Of a DNA stretch of 64,000 nucleotides, positions 24,904 to 32,905 are shown one piece after another (positions within the stretch are counted from its first letter, which is position 1; every line of letters starts with the position of its first letter). Source of the stretch: Streptomyces hygroscopicus (GTDB lineage: Bacteria > Actinomycetota > Actinomycetes > Streptomycetales > Streptomycetaceae); contig CP018627.1 of NCBI GenBank assembly GCA_002021875.1, forward strand, positions 9,486,001 through 9,550,000, written 5' to 3'. The notes below the pieces were generated by a model that saw only the letters and a program-made list of their open reading frames with translations, searched no databases and had not been told where the DNA came from. The position numbers were made by a program, and so were the translations under genes.

Positions 24904-24918
24904 ATGAGGGCCCTTCAT
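24904..24918. promoter_or_regulatory. Candidate LysR-binding inverted repeat
   Basis: ATGAGGGCCCTTCAT is symmetric at six of seven base pairs. It is followed by ATGG-N11-CCAT (24917-24935) in the 101-bp region between the divergent LysR and reductase genes. Size and position fit a LysR tetramer site. Confidence 0.5.
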
Positions 24919-24984
24919 GGATCGGGCCGTTCCATGAGCGCAACCCTCTCCCCGGCCTCCGCATTCCTTCGTACGGTCACCGTC

Positions 24985-25989
24985 ATGACCGAGACCGCGC
25001 TCACCGTGCACCAGACCGCCCGCCCCCATGGCTTCCCCACCCCCGACCACTTCGCCTTCGTCGAGTCCGCGATGCCGGAGCCCGGCCCGGGAACGGCGCT
25101 GGTGGAGAACTTGTACTGGTCGGTGGACCCCTACCACCGCGAAATGATGGACGGGGACTTCGCGCTGAACGCTCCCCTGGAGGGCCGCACTATCGGCCGG
25201 GTCGTGGACTCCCGCGATCCGGCGCTCCGCGAGGGCGAGATCATCTTCCACCGGCAGGGCTGGCGCACCCACACTGTCGTCACCTCCGAAGAGGCGCGTG
25301 CTGTCCCCCGCTTCGACGGCGTACCGCTCTCCGCGCACCTGGGCATCCTCGGCGGCACCGGCCTGACCGCCTACGTCGGTCTCACCCGCATTGCCGAACT
25401 CCGCGAGGGGCAGGACGTGTTTGTCTCGGCGGCGGCCGGCGGTGTGGGCACGGCCACCGGGCGGCTCGCCCGGCTGATGGGCGCGGGACGGCTGGTCGGC
25501 AGTGCGGGCAGCGCGGCGAAGGCCGCCTACCTGACCGAATGCGTCGGCTACGACGAGGTCTTCGACTACCACTCGGGCCCGGCGGCCGAGCTGCTCGCCA
25601 AGGCGGCGCCCGACGGAATCGACGTCTACATGGACAATGTCGGCGGCGAGCACCTCGAAGCGGCGATCTCCTCGCTGCGTGAGTACGGACGGATCGTGCG
25701 GATCGGCACGATCGCCCAGTACAACAGCACCGGCACGCCCTACGCCCTGCGCAACCTTCCCGACATGGTCGAGAAGAGCCTGCGCATGGAGGGCTTCTTG
25801 GTCCTCAACTACCTTGACGTTCAGGAGGAGTTGTACGAGTTCGTCGTGCCGCACCTGCAGAGTGGACGCGTCATGCTCGATGAGACCGTGGTCGACGGCT
25901 TCGGCGGCATCGTGGACGGGTTCCTGGGGATGCTGCGGGGCGAGAACCAGGGCAAGATCATCGTGCGGGCGGCCGGGGCGGACGTCTGA
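24985..25989 (+). CDS. NADP-dependent 2-alkenal/double-bond reductase (MDR)
   Basis: A 334-residue protein of the leukotriene-B4 dehydrogenase/curcumin-reductase branch of the MDR superfamily. Motifs include ENLYWSVDPYHREMMDG, GGTGLTAYVGL, the cofactor motif AAAGGVGTATGRLARLMGAG, VYMDNVGGEHLEAAI and the conserved terminal GKIIVR. Zinc ligands are absent. These enzymes reduce alpha,beta-unsaturated aldehydes and ketones with NADPH. ATG 24985 is supported by alignment with the family start; an earlier ATG at 24904 would add unrelated sequence. It is probably controlled by the divergent LysR protein. Confidence 0.92.
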   Translation: MTETALTVHQTARPHGFPTPDHFAFVESAMPEPGPGTALVENLYWSVDPYHREMMDGDFALNAPLEGRTIGRVVDSRDPALREGEIIFHRQGWRTHTVVTSEEARAVPRFDGVPLSAHLGILGGTGLTAYVGLTRIAELREGQDVFVSAAAGGVGTATGRLARLMGAGRLVGSAGSAAKAAYLTECVGYDEVFDYHSGPAAELLAKAAPDGIDVYMDNVGGEHLEAAISSLREYGRIVRIGTIAQYNSTGTPYALRNLPDMVEKSLRMEGFLVLNYLDVQEELYEFVVPHLQSGRVMLDETVVDGFGGIVDGFLGMLRGENQGKIIVRAAGADV

Positions 25990-26181
25990 CGGACCGGGGC
26001 GTGCCCGGCGCCGCAGCGGAGCGGGGATCCTCCTCCGGCAGGGGGGCGCACCCGTCGGGCCGAGCGTGCCCTTCCACTCACGCCGGCCGCGCGAGGCAGA
26101 GCCGCCTGGACGACAGCGCCGCGAACCACGCAGCGGCGATGAGTTTCCGAACGGCACAGGTTCGGACCGCCGATTCCCGTC

Positions 26182-27060
26182 TTACTCCGTGCGTTCCATG
26201 GGCCCCGGGCCCGGATGCCCGAGCGGCGGCGCGGAGGAGCCCAGCCGAAGCAGGGCGTCCGAGGTGGCGCCGTCCGCCGGGTGGTAGGCCCAGATCCTGT
26301 GGCCTTCGCCTCCCGGCAGCTCCAGGACGTGCTGGTCGAGTGCGAGAGGCCCGACCCGCGGATGCCGGAGAAGTTTGCGGTCCATCACCTTCTCGTAGAT
26401 GCGGTGCTCGCCCCAGGAGGAGCTGAAAACATCGCTGTACGCGGCCAGCTCTCCCACCAGTTCTGTCAGGCGGGCCGACTCCGGCCCGGAGCCGGCCTGT
26501 GCGCGTAGGGCCGCCACGATACAGCGCGCGAGTTCGGGCCACTCGGTGAAGAACGACCGCGCCCCGGGTGCCAGGAACACCATGCGGGCATAGTTGTCCC
26601 GGGGCTCCAGCCCTTCGTGGAGAAGATCGCCGAGCGTATTGCTGCTCACGACGTCGAGCCACCGGTTCAGCAGCAGGGCAGGCACCGTCACGGAGCCGAG
26701 CAGCCGGTGCACGGCCTCCCGCCGCTCCCTGCCCATGCCGGGATCCGTTCCCTCCGTGGCCGCCGCACCGGCGGCGAGTTCACGCAGGTAACGCGCCGCC
26801 GCGATGTCCAGCAGCAACGCCTCACACAGCCCGTCCACCACCGCGCGGGACGGTCGCCGTTCCCTCCCCTGTTCGAGGCGCACGTAGTAGTCGGTGCTGA
26901 TCCCGGTCAGGAACGCCACCTCATCCCGCCGCAGCCCCGGCACCTGGCGCTTCGCCCCCGAAGCCAGCCGGTGCTGTTCGGGGCGCACCTGCTTCCGTCT
27001 GGCGCGCAGAAAGCTGGCCAGTGGCCCGCCGTCCCCGCTGTGGCCGCTCGAAACCTTCAC
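26182..27060 (-). CDS. XRE-family regulator with MmyB-type ligand-binding domain
   Basis: A 292-residue protein. The XRE helix-turn-helix lies at about residues 40-75 (RRDEVAFLTGISTDYYVRLE QGR as the block), with an MmyB-like domain at about 110-280 (VPALLLNRWLDVVSSN, ARMVFLAPGARSFFTEW, LRHPRVGPLALDQHVLELPG). The start is GTG 27060. It is divergent from an NmrA-type oxidoreductase gene with 246 bp between, which is its likely target. It belongs to the same family as the duplicated pair at 2.7-4.6 kb but is only distantly related to them. Confidence 0.92.
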   Translation of the reverse strand: MKVSSGHSGDGGPLASFLRARRKQVRPEQHRLASGAKRQVPGLRRDEVAFLTGISTDYYVRLEQGRERRPSRAVVDGLCEALLLDIAAARYLRELAAGAAATEGTDPGMGRERREAVHRLLGSVTVPALLLNRWLDVVSSNTLGDLLHEGLEPRDNYARMVFLAPGARSFFTEWPELARCIVAALRAQAGSGPESARLTELVGELAAYSDVFSSSWGEHRIYEKVMDRKLLRHPRVGPLALDQHVLELPGGEGHRIWAYHPADGATSDALLRLGSSAPPLGHPGPGPMERTE

Positions 27061-27306
27061 ACCACCAGCGTACGAGCGCGGCCGTTCGCCGTGGTGAGGA
27101 GAGGGCCGTGCCCCACTCGGGGTGGGTGTGCCGCTCCTACCCGTCCGGCGAGCCGGACGCCTACCGTGACGAGGAGTGCCGGGAACGTACGGCTCTCAGC
27201 CGAACGCCCCTTTCCCGTCCCCCCGGCTCCCCCGACGTCAGGGCGCCGCACGGTCGCGGATGGCCTCCCGGTACCAGTACGGAACGCGAAAGAAAGAGAT
27301 GAGTCG

Positions 27307-28212
27307 ATGTTCGTCATCACCGGCGCCAGTGGCCGTACCGGTCGGGCTGCCGCTGTGCGTCTGCTTGCGGACGGATACCCCGTCCGAGCCATCGGCCGTT
27401 CGGCCCGGCGGCTCGCCGACCTCGCCGAGCGGGGCGCCGAGGTGTGGGAGGCCGACCAGACCGATACCGCCGCACTGACCGATGCCTTCCGCGGCGCGGA
27501 CGGCGTCTACGCGGTGATCCAGCCCAACTACATCCCCGACCATCCCGACTTCGGCGCCTTCCAGGACCAGGTGACGGCCTCCCTGGCCAAGGCGGTCACC
27601 GCGTCCGGTGTGACCCGCGTTGTCGGGCTCAGCAGCTGGGGAGCCCAACACGCCGAGGGCACCGGCCCGGTCACGGGGCTCCACCGCTTCGAGCAGGCCC
27701 TCTCGGCCGCCCCTGGAGTGGACATGCTGTGCCTTCGGGCCGGCTACTTCATGGAGAACCTGCTGGACCACATCGACGTTGTCAGGGACCTCCACCGCAT
27801 CAGCGCCCCCTTCGACCCCGACCTTCCGCTGCCCTTCGTCGCCACCCGCGACATCGGGGTCAGAGCCGCGAAGGAACTTGCCACCGGCACCTGGCGCGGT
27901 ACGGAGGTCCTGGAGCTCCAGGGTGAACGCGATGTGAGCATGCGGGAAGCCACGGACGCGATCGCGAAGGCCGTAGGTGCGGACGATCTCAGCTACGAGC
28001 AGATCAGCCTCGCCGCCTTCCACGCGGAACTCCGCAGGAATGGCGTATCCGCCAACGTCGCGGACATGATGGCCGAGGTCGGCAAGTCCCTCAACTCCCG
28101 GCACACGCGGATGCGGCAGCCCCGTACCGCCCGCACCTCGACCCCTACCTCCATCGAACGGTTCGTCGAAGAGGAATTCGCTCCCCGGTACCGCGCGACC
28201 GAATCGGAGTGA
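27307..28212 (+). CDS. NmrA-family NAD(P)-binding oxidoreductase
   Basis: A 301-residue atypical SDR. The N-terminal cofactor motif is VITGASGRTGRAAA, and the central part reads YAVIQPNYIPDHPDFGAFQD, VVGLSSWGAQHAEGTGP and LRAGYFMENLLDHI. The YxxxK catalytic pair of classical SDRs is absent, as in NmrA/HSCARG proteins. These sense the redox state of pyridine nucleotides or act as quinone/azo-type reductases. ATG 27307 is behind an A/G-rich leader. It is transcribed away from the XRE gene. Confidence 0.9.
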   Translation: MFVITGASGRTGRAAAVRLLADGYPVRAIGRSARRLADLAERGAEVWEADQTDTAALTDAFRGADGVYAVIQPNYIPDHPDFGAFQDQVTASLAKAVTASGVTRVVGLSSWGAQHAEGTGPVTGLHRFEQALSAAPGVDMLCLRAGYFMENLLDHIDVVRDLHRISAPFDPDLPLPFVATRDIGVRAAKELATGTWRGTEVLELQGERDVSMREATDAIAKAVGADDLSYEQISLAAFHAELRRNGVSANVADMMAEVGKSLNSRHTRMRQPRTARTSTPTSIERFVEEEFAPRYRATESE

Positions 28213-28352
28213 CATTCCCTGGCGGGCTCGTCGCGGCGGCGAGCGGCGAGCGAGAGCAGGCCACCCCGACTCGCCTCCAGCCGTTCCGTCCCCTTCGGCT
28301 CGATGGCGTACGGGACCAGCACCACTCTGCAGGCCGGCCCCGATGCTCAGCC

Positions 28353-28400
28353 GGGCCGACAGAGACGCTGAAGGGCCGACAGAGACGCTGAAGGGCCGAC
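28353..28400. repeat. Short tandem repeat, 20-bp unit
   Basis: The unit AGAGACGCTGAAGGGCCGAC occurs twice in perfect tandem (28361-28400), preceded by a partial unit GGGCCGAC (28353-28360). It lies between two convergent genes; no function is evident. Confidence 0.85.
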
Positions 28401-28426
28401 TGAAGCGCTCAGTCACAGCATGTGCG

Positions 28427-29347
28427 TCAGGTGTGCAGGGATGGGCCGGCAGAGCTTTCGGCGCTTGCGTTCCCGCAGTCCGTCGCCGCCTCGGCGAGTG
28501 CGCGTACCAGTGGGGTCGCGCTGCCGGTGCGCCAGATCAGGGCCCACTGGACGGGCGGGGCATCGTGGAGGGGAAGGAAGGCGACGTCGGGCTGCGCGTT
28601 GTAGCGCCGTCCCTCGTCGGGGACCGTGCACACCACCTCGCCTGCCGCGACGAGGGCAAGGATCTCGTAGAAGGTTGAGACGGCCGGGCCGCGGCGGACA
28701 GGGCGTCCGGCCGGTGTGCGGGCCGGCAGGACCGCGCTCTCCCAGTAGGCGGGAAGAGGGCCGTTCAGGCGCGGCACGATGTGGTCACCGAGCACCTCCA
28801 GGCCCACCGACTCCTGCCGGGCGAGCGGGTGGTCGGCGGCCACCATCAAGTGGAGCGGTTCCTCGCGCAGCACCACCCCGACGGTCAGGTCCGGCTCGCG
28901 AACGGGCAGCCAGGTGGCCACCGCGTCGACCTCACCGGCCCGCAAGGCTCCGAACGGATCGCTGAAGAACACCTCTTTGAACCGGAGTTCGGCGGACGGG
29001 TGCCCGGCCCGGAAATGGGTCAGGACCGGGCGCATGTCATGCATCTGTGCACCCATGACCCCCAGCGTCAGCGTGCCCGACGGATGGCGGGCGATGGTGG
29101 TCACCTCGGCGATGGCTTCCTGGATGCCCTCGTATGCCGGCTTCAGCCGCTGGAGCAGCACTTCTCCGACAGGGGTCATCCGCACGTGGCGGCTGGTCCG
29201 CTCGAAGAGCTGAGCGCCGATGACGCGTTCCTGCTTCTTGATCGCCTGACTGACACGGGCTGGGGAGACATGCAGGCGTTCGGCGCTGCGGCCGAAGTGG
29301 AGTTCCTCCGCGAGCGTCAGGAAGATCTCTATGTCCCGCAGTTCCAT
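28427..29347 (-). CDS. LysR-family regulator, divergent from the streptogramin-inactivation genes
   Basis: A 306-residue protein. The helix-turn-helix (LHFGRSAERLHVSPARVSQA, IKKQERVIGAQLFERTSR) is followed by an effector-binding domain with LTLGVMGAQMHDMRPVLTHF, VDAVATWLPVREPDL and a long C-terminal lobe. ATG 29347 gives the usual LysR start (MELRDIEIFL); ATG 29383 is possible. A LysR-type inverted repeat lies at 29394-29408, upstream of both this gene and the Vat/Vgb operon. I infer that it regulates that operon and itself. Confidence 0.9.
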   Translation of the reverse strand: MELRDIEIFLTLAEELHFGRSAERLHVSPARVSQAIKKQERVIGAQLFERTSRHVRMTPVGEVLLQRLKPAYEGIQEAIAEVTTIARHPSGTLTLGVMGAQMHDMRPVLTHFRAGHPSAELRFKEVFFSDPFGALRAGEVDAVATWLPVREPDLTVGVVLREEPLHLMVAADHPLARQESVGLEVLGDHIVPRLNGPLPAYWESAVLPARTPAGRPVRRGPAVSTFYEILALVAAGEVVCTVPDEGRRYNAQPDVAFLPLHDAPPVQWALIWRTGSATPLVRALAEAATDCGNASAESSAGPSLHT

Positions 29348-29393
29348 TCCGCCCCCGGTTCCCTCATGGCCCCCGAGTTTCATGAACCTCTGG

Positions 29394-29408
29394 GTTAACG
29401 ACCATAAC
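29394..29408. promoter_or_regulatory. LysR box (T-N11-A)
   Basis: GTTA-N7-TAAC, a perfect inverted repeat fitting T-N11-A, begins 47 bp upstream of the LysR start and lies on the side of the divergent acetyltransferase operon. Confidence 0.65.
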
Positions 29409-29640
29409 AAGATATGCCGTTGCTTCCAGGCTGCTCGTTCCGCATGCTGGGTGCCGAGCCGGTCAGCCGCCCCCCACAGGTGACGGCATGAACCGGCACG
29501 AGACAGCGGGATCGGCTCGCTCGATCCAGCCGACGGCCCGCAAAACCCGGACCGCGCGGAAGTCGCGTACCTCACCGGCCCTGGGCCGCACGCCCCGGGC
29601 CCCGGCCGCCGCGCACGAACCCCCACGGAGCGATTCCCAC

Positions 29641-30318
29641 GTGCCATCCGACCCGAGCGCTGCCCGGACACCTGACCCGGCCACGCTCCATCCGCTGCCT
29701 GCCCACGAGCGGGTCGTCTTCCTCAAGCCACTGGTCGCCGGAACCAACGTCGTGGCAGGTGACTTCACCTACTACGACGACCCCGACGGCGCGACCGACT
29801 TCGTGCACCGCAATGTGCTCTACGCCTACGGTCCGGAACGGCTGATCATCGGCAAGTACTGCGCGATCGCCACGGGCAGTCGATTCCTGATGGCGGGCGC
29901 CGCCCACCCGTCGATGGGGGTGTCCACCTTCCCCTTCACCATGTTTGGTGGGGAGTGGGCCGAGCAGACCCTCGACCTCGTCACCGGCATGCCCAGCCGC
30001 GGGGACACGGTGGTCGGCAACGACGTGTGGTTCGGATACGGAGCCACCGTGATGCCGGGAGTACGGATCGGTGACGGTGCCGTGATCGCGGCCGGTGCGA
30101 TGGTCACCGCCGACGTGCCGCCGTACACCATCGTGGGCGGGAACCCGGCCAGAACGATCAGACAGCGCTTCGACGACAGCGACATCGAACGGCTCGTGCG
30201 CGCCGCCTGGTGGGACTGGCCCGTCGAGCTGGTGACCGCGCACGCGCGCACCATCATGGCCGGTTCCCCGCAGGACATCGAGCGCATCGCCGCCGCCGAA
30301 GGTCTGGAGCGGCAGTGA
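29641..30318 (+). CDS. vat: Vat-type streptogramin A / xenobiotic O-acetyltransferase
   Basis: A 225-residue left-handed beta-helix acetyltransferase. Hexapeptide repeats run from about residue 55 ([20 protein letters not shown]) through [20 protein letters not shown] and [20 protein letters not shown] to [16 protein letters not shown], followed by WWDWP. The catalytic His of the family is the one in AGAAHPSM. Vat enzymes acetylate the dalfopristin-type (group A) streptogramin with acetyl-CoA; CatB-like relatives act on chloramphenicol. GTG 29641 is preferred because the product then has normal family length. Its stop overlaps the Vgb-type start (GTGA). That pairing with a streptogramin B lyase supports the streptogramin assignment. 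Confidence 0.82.
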   Translation: MPSDPSAARTPDPATLHPLPAHERVVFLKPLVAGTNVVAGDFTYYDDPDGATDFVHRNVLYAYGPERLIIGKYCAIATGSRFLMAGAAHPSMGVSTFPFTMFGGEWAEQTLDLVTGMPSRGDTVVGNDVWFGYGATVMPGVRIGDGAVIAAGAMVTADVPPYTIVGGNPARTIRQRFDDSDIERLVRAAWWDWPVELVTAHARTIMAGSPQDIERIAAAEGLERQ

Positions 30319-31247
30319 CGACCCGGACCGTCGAAGAGTACGCGGTGTCCGGTCGCGACAGCGGCCCGTACGCGATCACCACCGGCCCGGACGGCGCGCT
30401 GTGGTTCACCATGGTGCACAGCGGCCAGATCGGCCGGCTCGTCCCGGGACAGCAGCCGACCAGCCATCAGATCGCCCCGGACAGCGGTCCGACGGTCATC
30501 AGTAACGGGCCGGACGGCGCCCTGTGGTTCACCCAGTACCGGGCGCACCGGATCGGCAGGATCACGACGGCCGGCCATATGACGGAGTTCGCGCTGCCGA
30601 CCGCGCAGTGCGGTCCCTTCGGTATAGCCGCGGGCCCGGACGGCGCGCTGTGGTTCACCGAAACCGCCGCCGAGCGCATCGGCCGCCTCACCACCGACGG
30701 ATCGGTTACGGAGTATCCGCTGCAGTGCACCGGCGCGTTCCCCTCCGCGATCGCCGCGGCCGGGGACGCGATGTGGTTCACGATGAACCAGGCCAACGCC
30801 ATCGGCCGCATCGGCATGGATGGCCGCATCACGGTCCACGAGCTGCCCACCGAGGCGGCCGCACCGGTCGGAATCGCCGCGGGCCCGGACGGAAGCATCT
30901 GGTTCACCGAGATCGCGGCCGGTCAGATCGGTCGGAGAGCGCCCGACGGCCAGATCACCGAGCACCCGCTGCCCGACCGCTCGGCCCGGCCGCACGCCGT
31001 CACCACCGACGCCGACGGCACCGCGTGGTTCACCGAGTGGGCCGGCAACCGCGTCGGCTCGATCACCGCCGACGGCACGGTCACCGTCCACGACCTGCCC
31101 ACGCCGGCCTCCGAACCGCACGGGATCACGGTGGGCCCGGACGGCGCCCTGTGGACGGCCCTGGAGACAGGCGCGCTGGCCCGCATCTCACCCACCACCA
31201 GAACCAACATCACCACCAGGAACACCGGACAGAGGAACACCCCATGA
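30315..31247 (+). CDS. vgb: Streptogramin B (virginiamycin B) lyase
   Basis: A 310-residue seven-bladed beta-propeller with repeated [10 protein letters not shown]...IGRI blades. It follows the Staphylococcus Vgb sequence blade by blade. The active-site segments are kept: RPHAV (H227), WFTEW and SEPHGI (E267, H269), corresponding to H228, E268 and H270 of the known enzyme. Vgb linearises group B depsipeptides at the ester bond by an elimination needing a divalent metal. It is cytosolic with no signal peptide. GTG 30315 overlaps the acetyltransferase stop, and its own stop overlaps the next ATG. The C-terminal 20 residues are Thr/Asn-rich and extend beyond the family end. Confidence 0.9.
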   Translation: MTTRTVEEYAVSGRDSGPYAITTGPDGALWFTMVHSGQIGRLVPGQQPTSHQIAPDSGPTVISNGPDGALWFTQYRAHRIGRITTAGHMTEFALPTAQCGPFGIAAGPDGALWFTETAAERIGRLTTDGSVTEYPLQCTGAFPSAIAAAGDAMWFTMNQANAIGRIGMDGRITVHELPTEAAAPVGIAAGPDGSIWFTEIAAGQIGRRAPDGQITEHPLPDRSARPHAVTTDADGTAWFTEWAGNRVGSITADGTVTVHDLPTPASEPHGITVGPDGALWTALETGALARISPTTRTNITTRNTGQRNTP

Positions 31248-31591
31248 AATACGCACTCGTGATCTTCGAGACGCATGCGTCACGCGCCCGGATCCAGGCC
31301 GACCGCGACGCCTACCGCAAGGCGTACCAGACGTGGATCGGCGAGCTCGCGGCAGCGGGCAAACTGGCGGGCGGCGATGCCCTTGACACCGAGCACCAGG
31401 GCCCCGTCACCGTGCGCAAAACGGCGGACGGGTCCGTGGCCGTGACCGAGGGACCCGTACACAGCGGCGAGGAGACCCTCGGCGGCTGGTTCGTCCTGGA
31501 GGTGGCCGACCACGCCGAGGCCATCGAGCTGGCCCGCGGCTTCCCCACCCCGGAGGCGCTCGAAATCCGCCCCGTCCTCGAATCGGCCTGA
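31244..31591 (+). CDS. YciI/DGPF-domain protein
   Basis: A 115-residue small ferredoxin-like protein: [59 protein letters not shown] and AIELARGFPT. It has the layout of the YciI/PhnB-like DGPF family, which includes sigma-factor accessory proteins and small dehydrochlorinase-like enzymes. ATG 31244 lies within the lyase stop (ATGA), so it is the third coupled gene of the operon. A role in antibiotic inactivation is only inferred from position. Confidence 0.88.
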   Translation: MKYALVIFETHASRARIQADRDAYRKAYQTWIGELAAAGKLAGGDALDTEHQGPVTVRKTADGSVAVTEGPVHSGEETLGGWFVLEVADHAEAIELARGFPTPEALEIRPVLESA

Positions 31592-31613
31592 GCGGCAGGT
31601 GGCCCTCGCCGCC

Positions 31614-31703
31614 CTCTGCCCGGACACCTGGCGTGCCTGCCCGGACACCTGGCGTGCCTGCCCGGACACCCGGCGTGCCTGCCCGGACACCCGGCGTGCC
31701 TGA
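31614..31703. repeat. Four tandem copies of a 21-bp unit
   Basis: CGGACACC recurs at 31621, 31642, 31663 and 31684, and the unit is CGGACACC[T/C]GGCGTGCCTGCC. The first two copies carry T and the last two C at the variable base. The period of 21 keeps any reading frame open (about seven residues per unit on the minus strand), but no gene is supported there. It lies between the YciI and GNAT genes. Confidence 0.9.
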
Positions 31704-31753
31704 CCAGCACGCCGGACGGGGCCCAAGCGCTGTACCCCTTCACAGGAGTTGAC

Positions 31754-32704
31754 TTGATACCGACATCGGTGAGCTACCGACCTCTGACCGGCCCCGAGGA
31801 GATCGAACTCTTCTGTCGGCTCTCCTACGTCCTCGACCACGAGCTGACCGACGACTTCGCAAACGGATGCCGCCGCCCTGAGTGGACCTGGGTGGCCCTG
31901 GACGGCGACCGCCTCCTCGCCCGGCTCGCCTGGTGGGCGACCCCGGGCGGTGACATCCCGCTGCAGTTCGACTTCTTCGACATCGACGACACGCTGCCCA
32001 AGGCCGACCGCGACGAGATCGGCCGGCGACTGTTCAAGACAGCGACGGCGGCCGTCTTCCCGGCGGGTGCCCAGCTGCCGGAGTACGGCCGCTTCGTCCC
32101 GCCCGACTGGCATGAGGACCCCGCGGCCCGCGAGGTGGTCGAATCCCGCACGCGCGTGCTGGAGAGCACCGGCGCACGGCTGCTGGTCGAGCGGCTGCGG
32201 CTGCAGTGGACCCCCTTGTCCCCACTCCCGGAACCCACGGAGCGTCTCGTCTTCCGCCCGGTGGCCGGCCGCGAGGACCTCCTCGCCCTGATGACCCCGG
32301 TCATGGAAGGCACCCTCGACGCCCACGGCCAGGCAGACCTGGCATCCGGACTGAGCCCCCGCGAGGCCGCCGAACGGCACTACGACGGGGAGTTCGCCGG
32401 ATTCAAGAGCCCGCATGAATGGTGGCGCATCGCCGAACTGCCCGACGGTAGCGGCCCGGTGGGCTTCGTGATCCCGGCCCGCAACAGCTACCACCCGATC
32501 ATCGCGTACATCGGTGTCCTGCCCGCACACCGCGGCAACGGCTACATCGACGAGATCCTCGCCGAGGGCACCCGTATCCTGGCCGCCGAGGGCGTCGACC
32601 GGATCAGGGCATCGACGGACCTCGGCAACGTCCCCATGGCAAAAGCCTTCGCCCGAGCCGGATACGCCAACTTCGAACGCTCCCTCAACCTGGTCTGGGA
32701 CTGA
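31754..32704 (+). CDS. GNAT-family N-acetyltransferase
   Basis: A 316-residue protein. An N-terminal half of unclear function (VSYRPLTGPEEIELFCRLSY, LDGDRLLARLAWWATPGG) precedes a C-terminal GNAT domain. The acetyl-CoA motif is IGVLPAHRGNGYIDEILAEG (R-G-x-G-Y in place of the usual Q/RxxGxG/A), followed by RIRASTDLGNVPMAKAFARA. TTG 31754 has GGAG at 31745-31748. It is transcribed after the tandem repeat, 163 bp from the Vat/Vgb operon, so linkage is possible but not shown. The substrate is unknown. Confidence 0.85.
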   Translation: MIPTSVSYRPLTGPEEIELFCRLSYVLDHELTDDFANGCRRPEWTWVALDGDRLLARLAWWATPGGDIPLQFDFFDIDDTLPKADRDEIGRRLFKTATAAVFPAGAQLPEYGRFVPPDWHEDPAAREVVESRTRVLESTGARLLVERLRLQWTPLSPLPEPTERLVFRPVAGREDLLALMTPVMEGTLDAHGQADLASGLSPREAAERHYDGEFAGFKSPHEWWRIAELPDGSGPVGFVIPARNSYHPIIAYIGVLPAHRGNGYIDEILAEGTRILAAEGVDRIRASTDLGNVPMAKAFARAGYANFERSLNLVWD

Positions 32705-32905
32705 CCGTTCCTAATCAGTGAGCAGGAGTGAGTCTTGGACCCAAACCTGCATATCTGGCGCATCCCGAACGGTTGTGGATGCACTGGTCGCCCGCGTTCG
32801 CTCCGCGTCCGGCGGCATGCATCCTTACCCGACTTCGAGGGCCAGCAGTTGAAGCCCCACCTGCGGCCCAGGCCGATGACCTCTCCGTCTCAGGGCCTCC
32901 GGTGC

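Noticed and set aside
26182..28212. A third copy of the XRE duplication at 2.7-4.6 kb
   Set aside because: The regulator at 26182-27060 shares only family-level motifs with the duplicated pair; no nucleotide-level repeat.
29641..31591. Part of a streptogramin biosynthetic cluster
   Set aside because: No NRPS, PKS or precursor genes are found anywhere in the 64 kb; only inactivation genes are present.
31614..31703. CRISPR array
   Set aside because: The repeats are contiguous 21-bp units without spacers and there are no cas genes.
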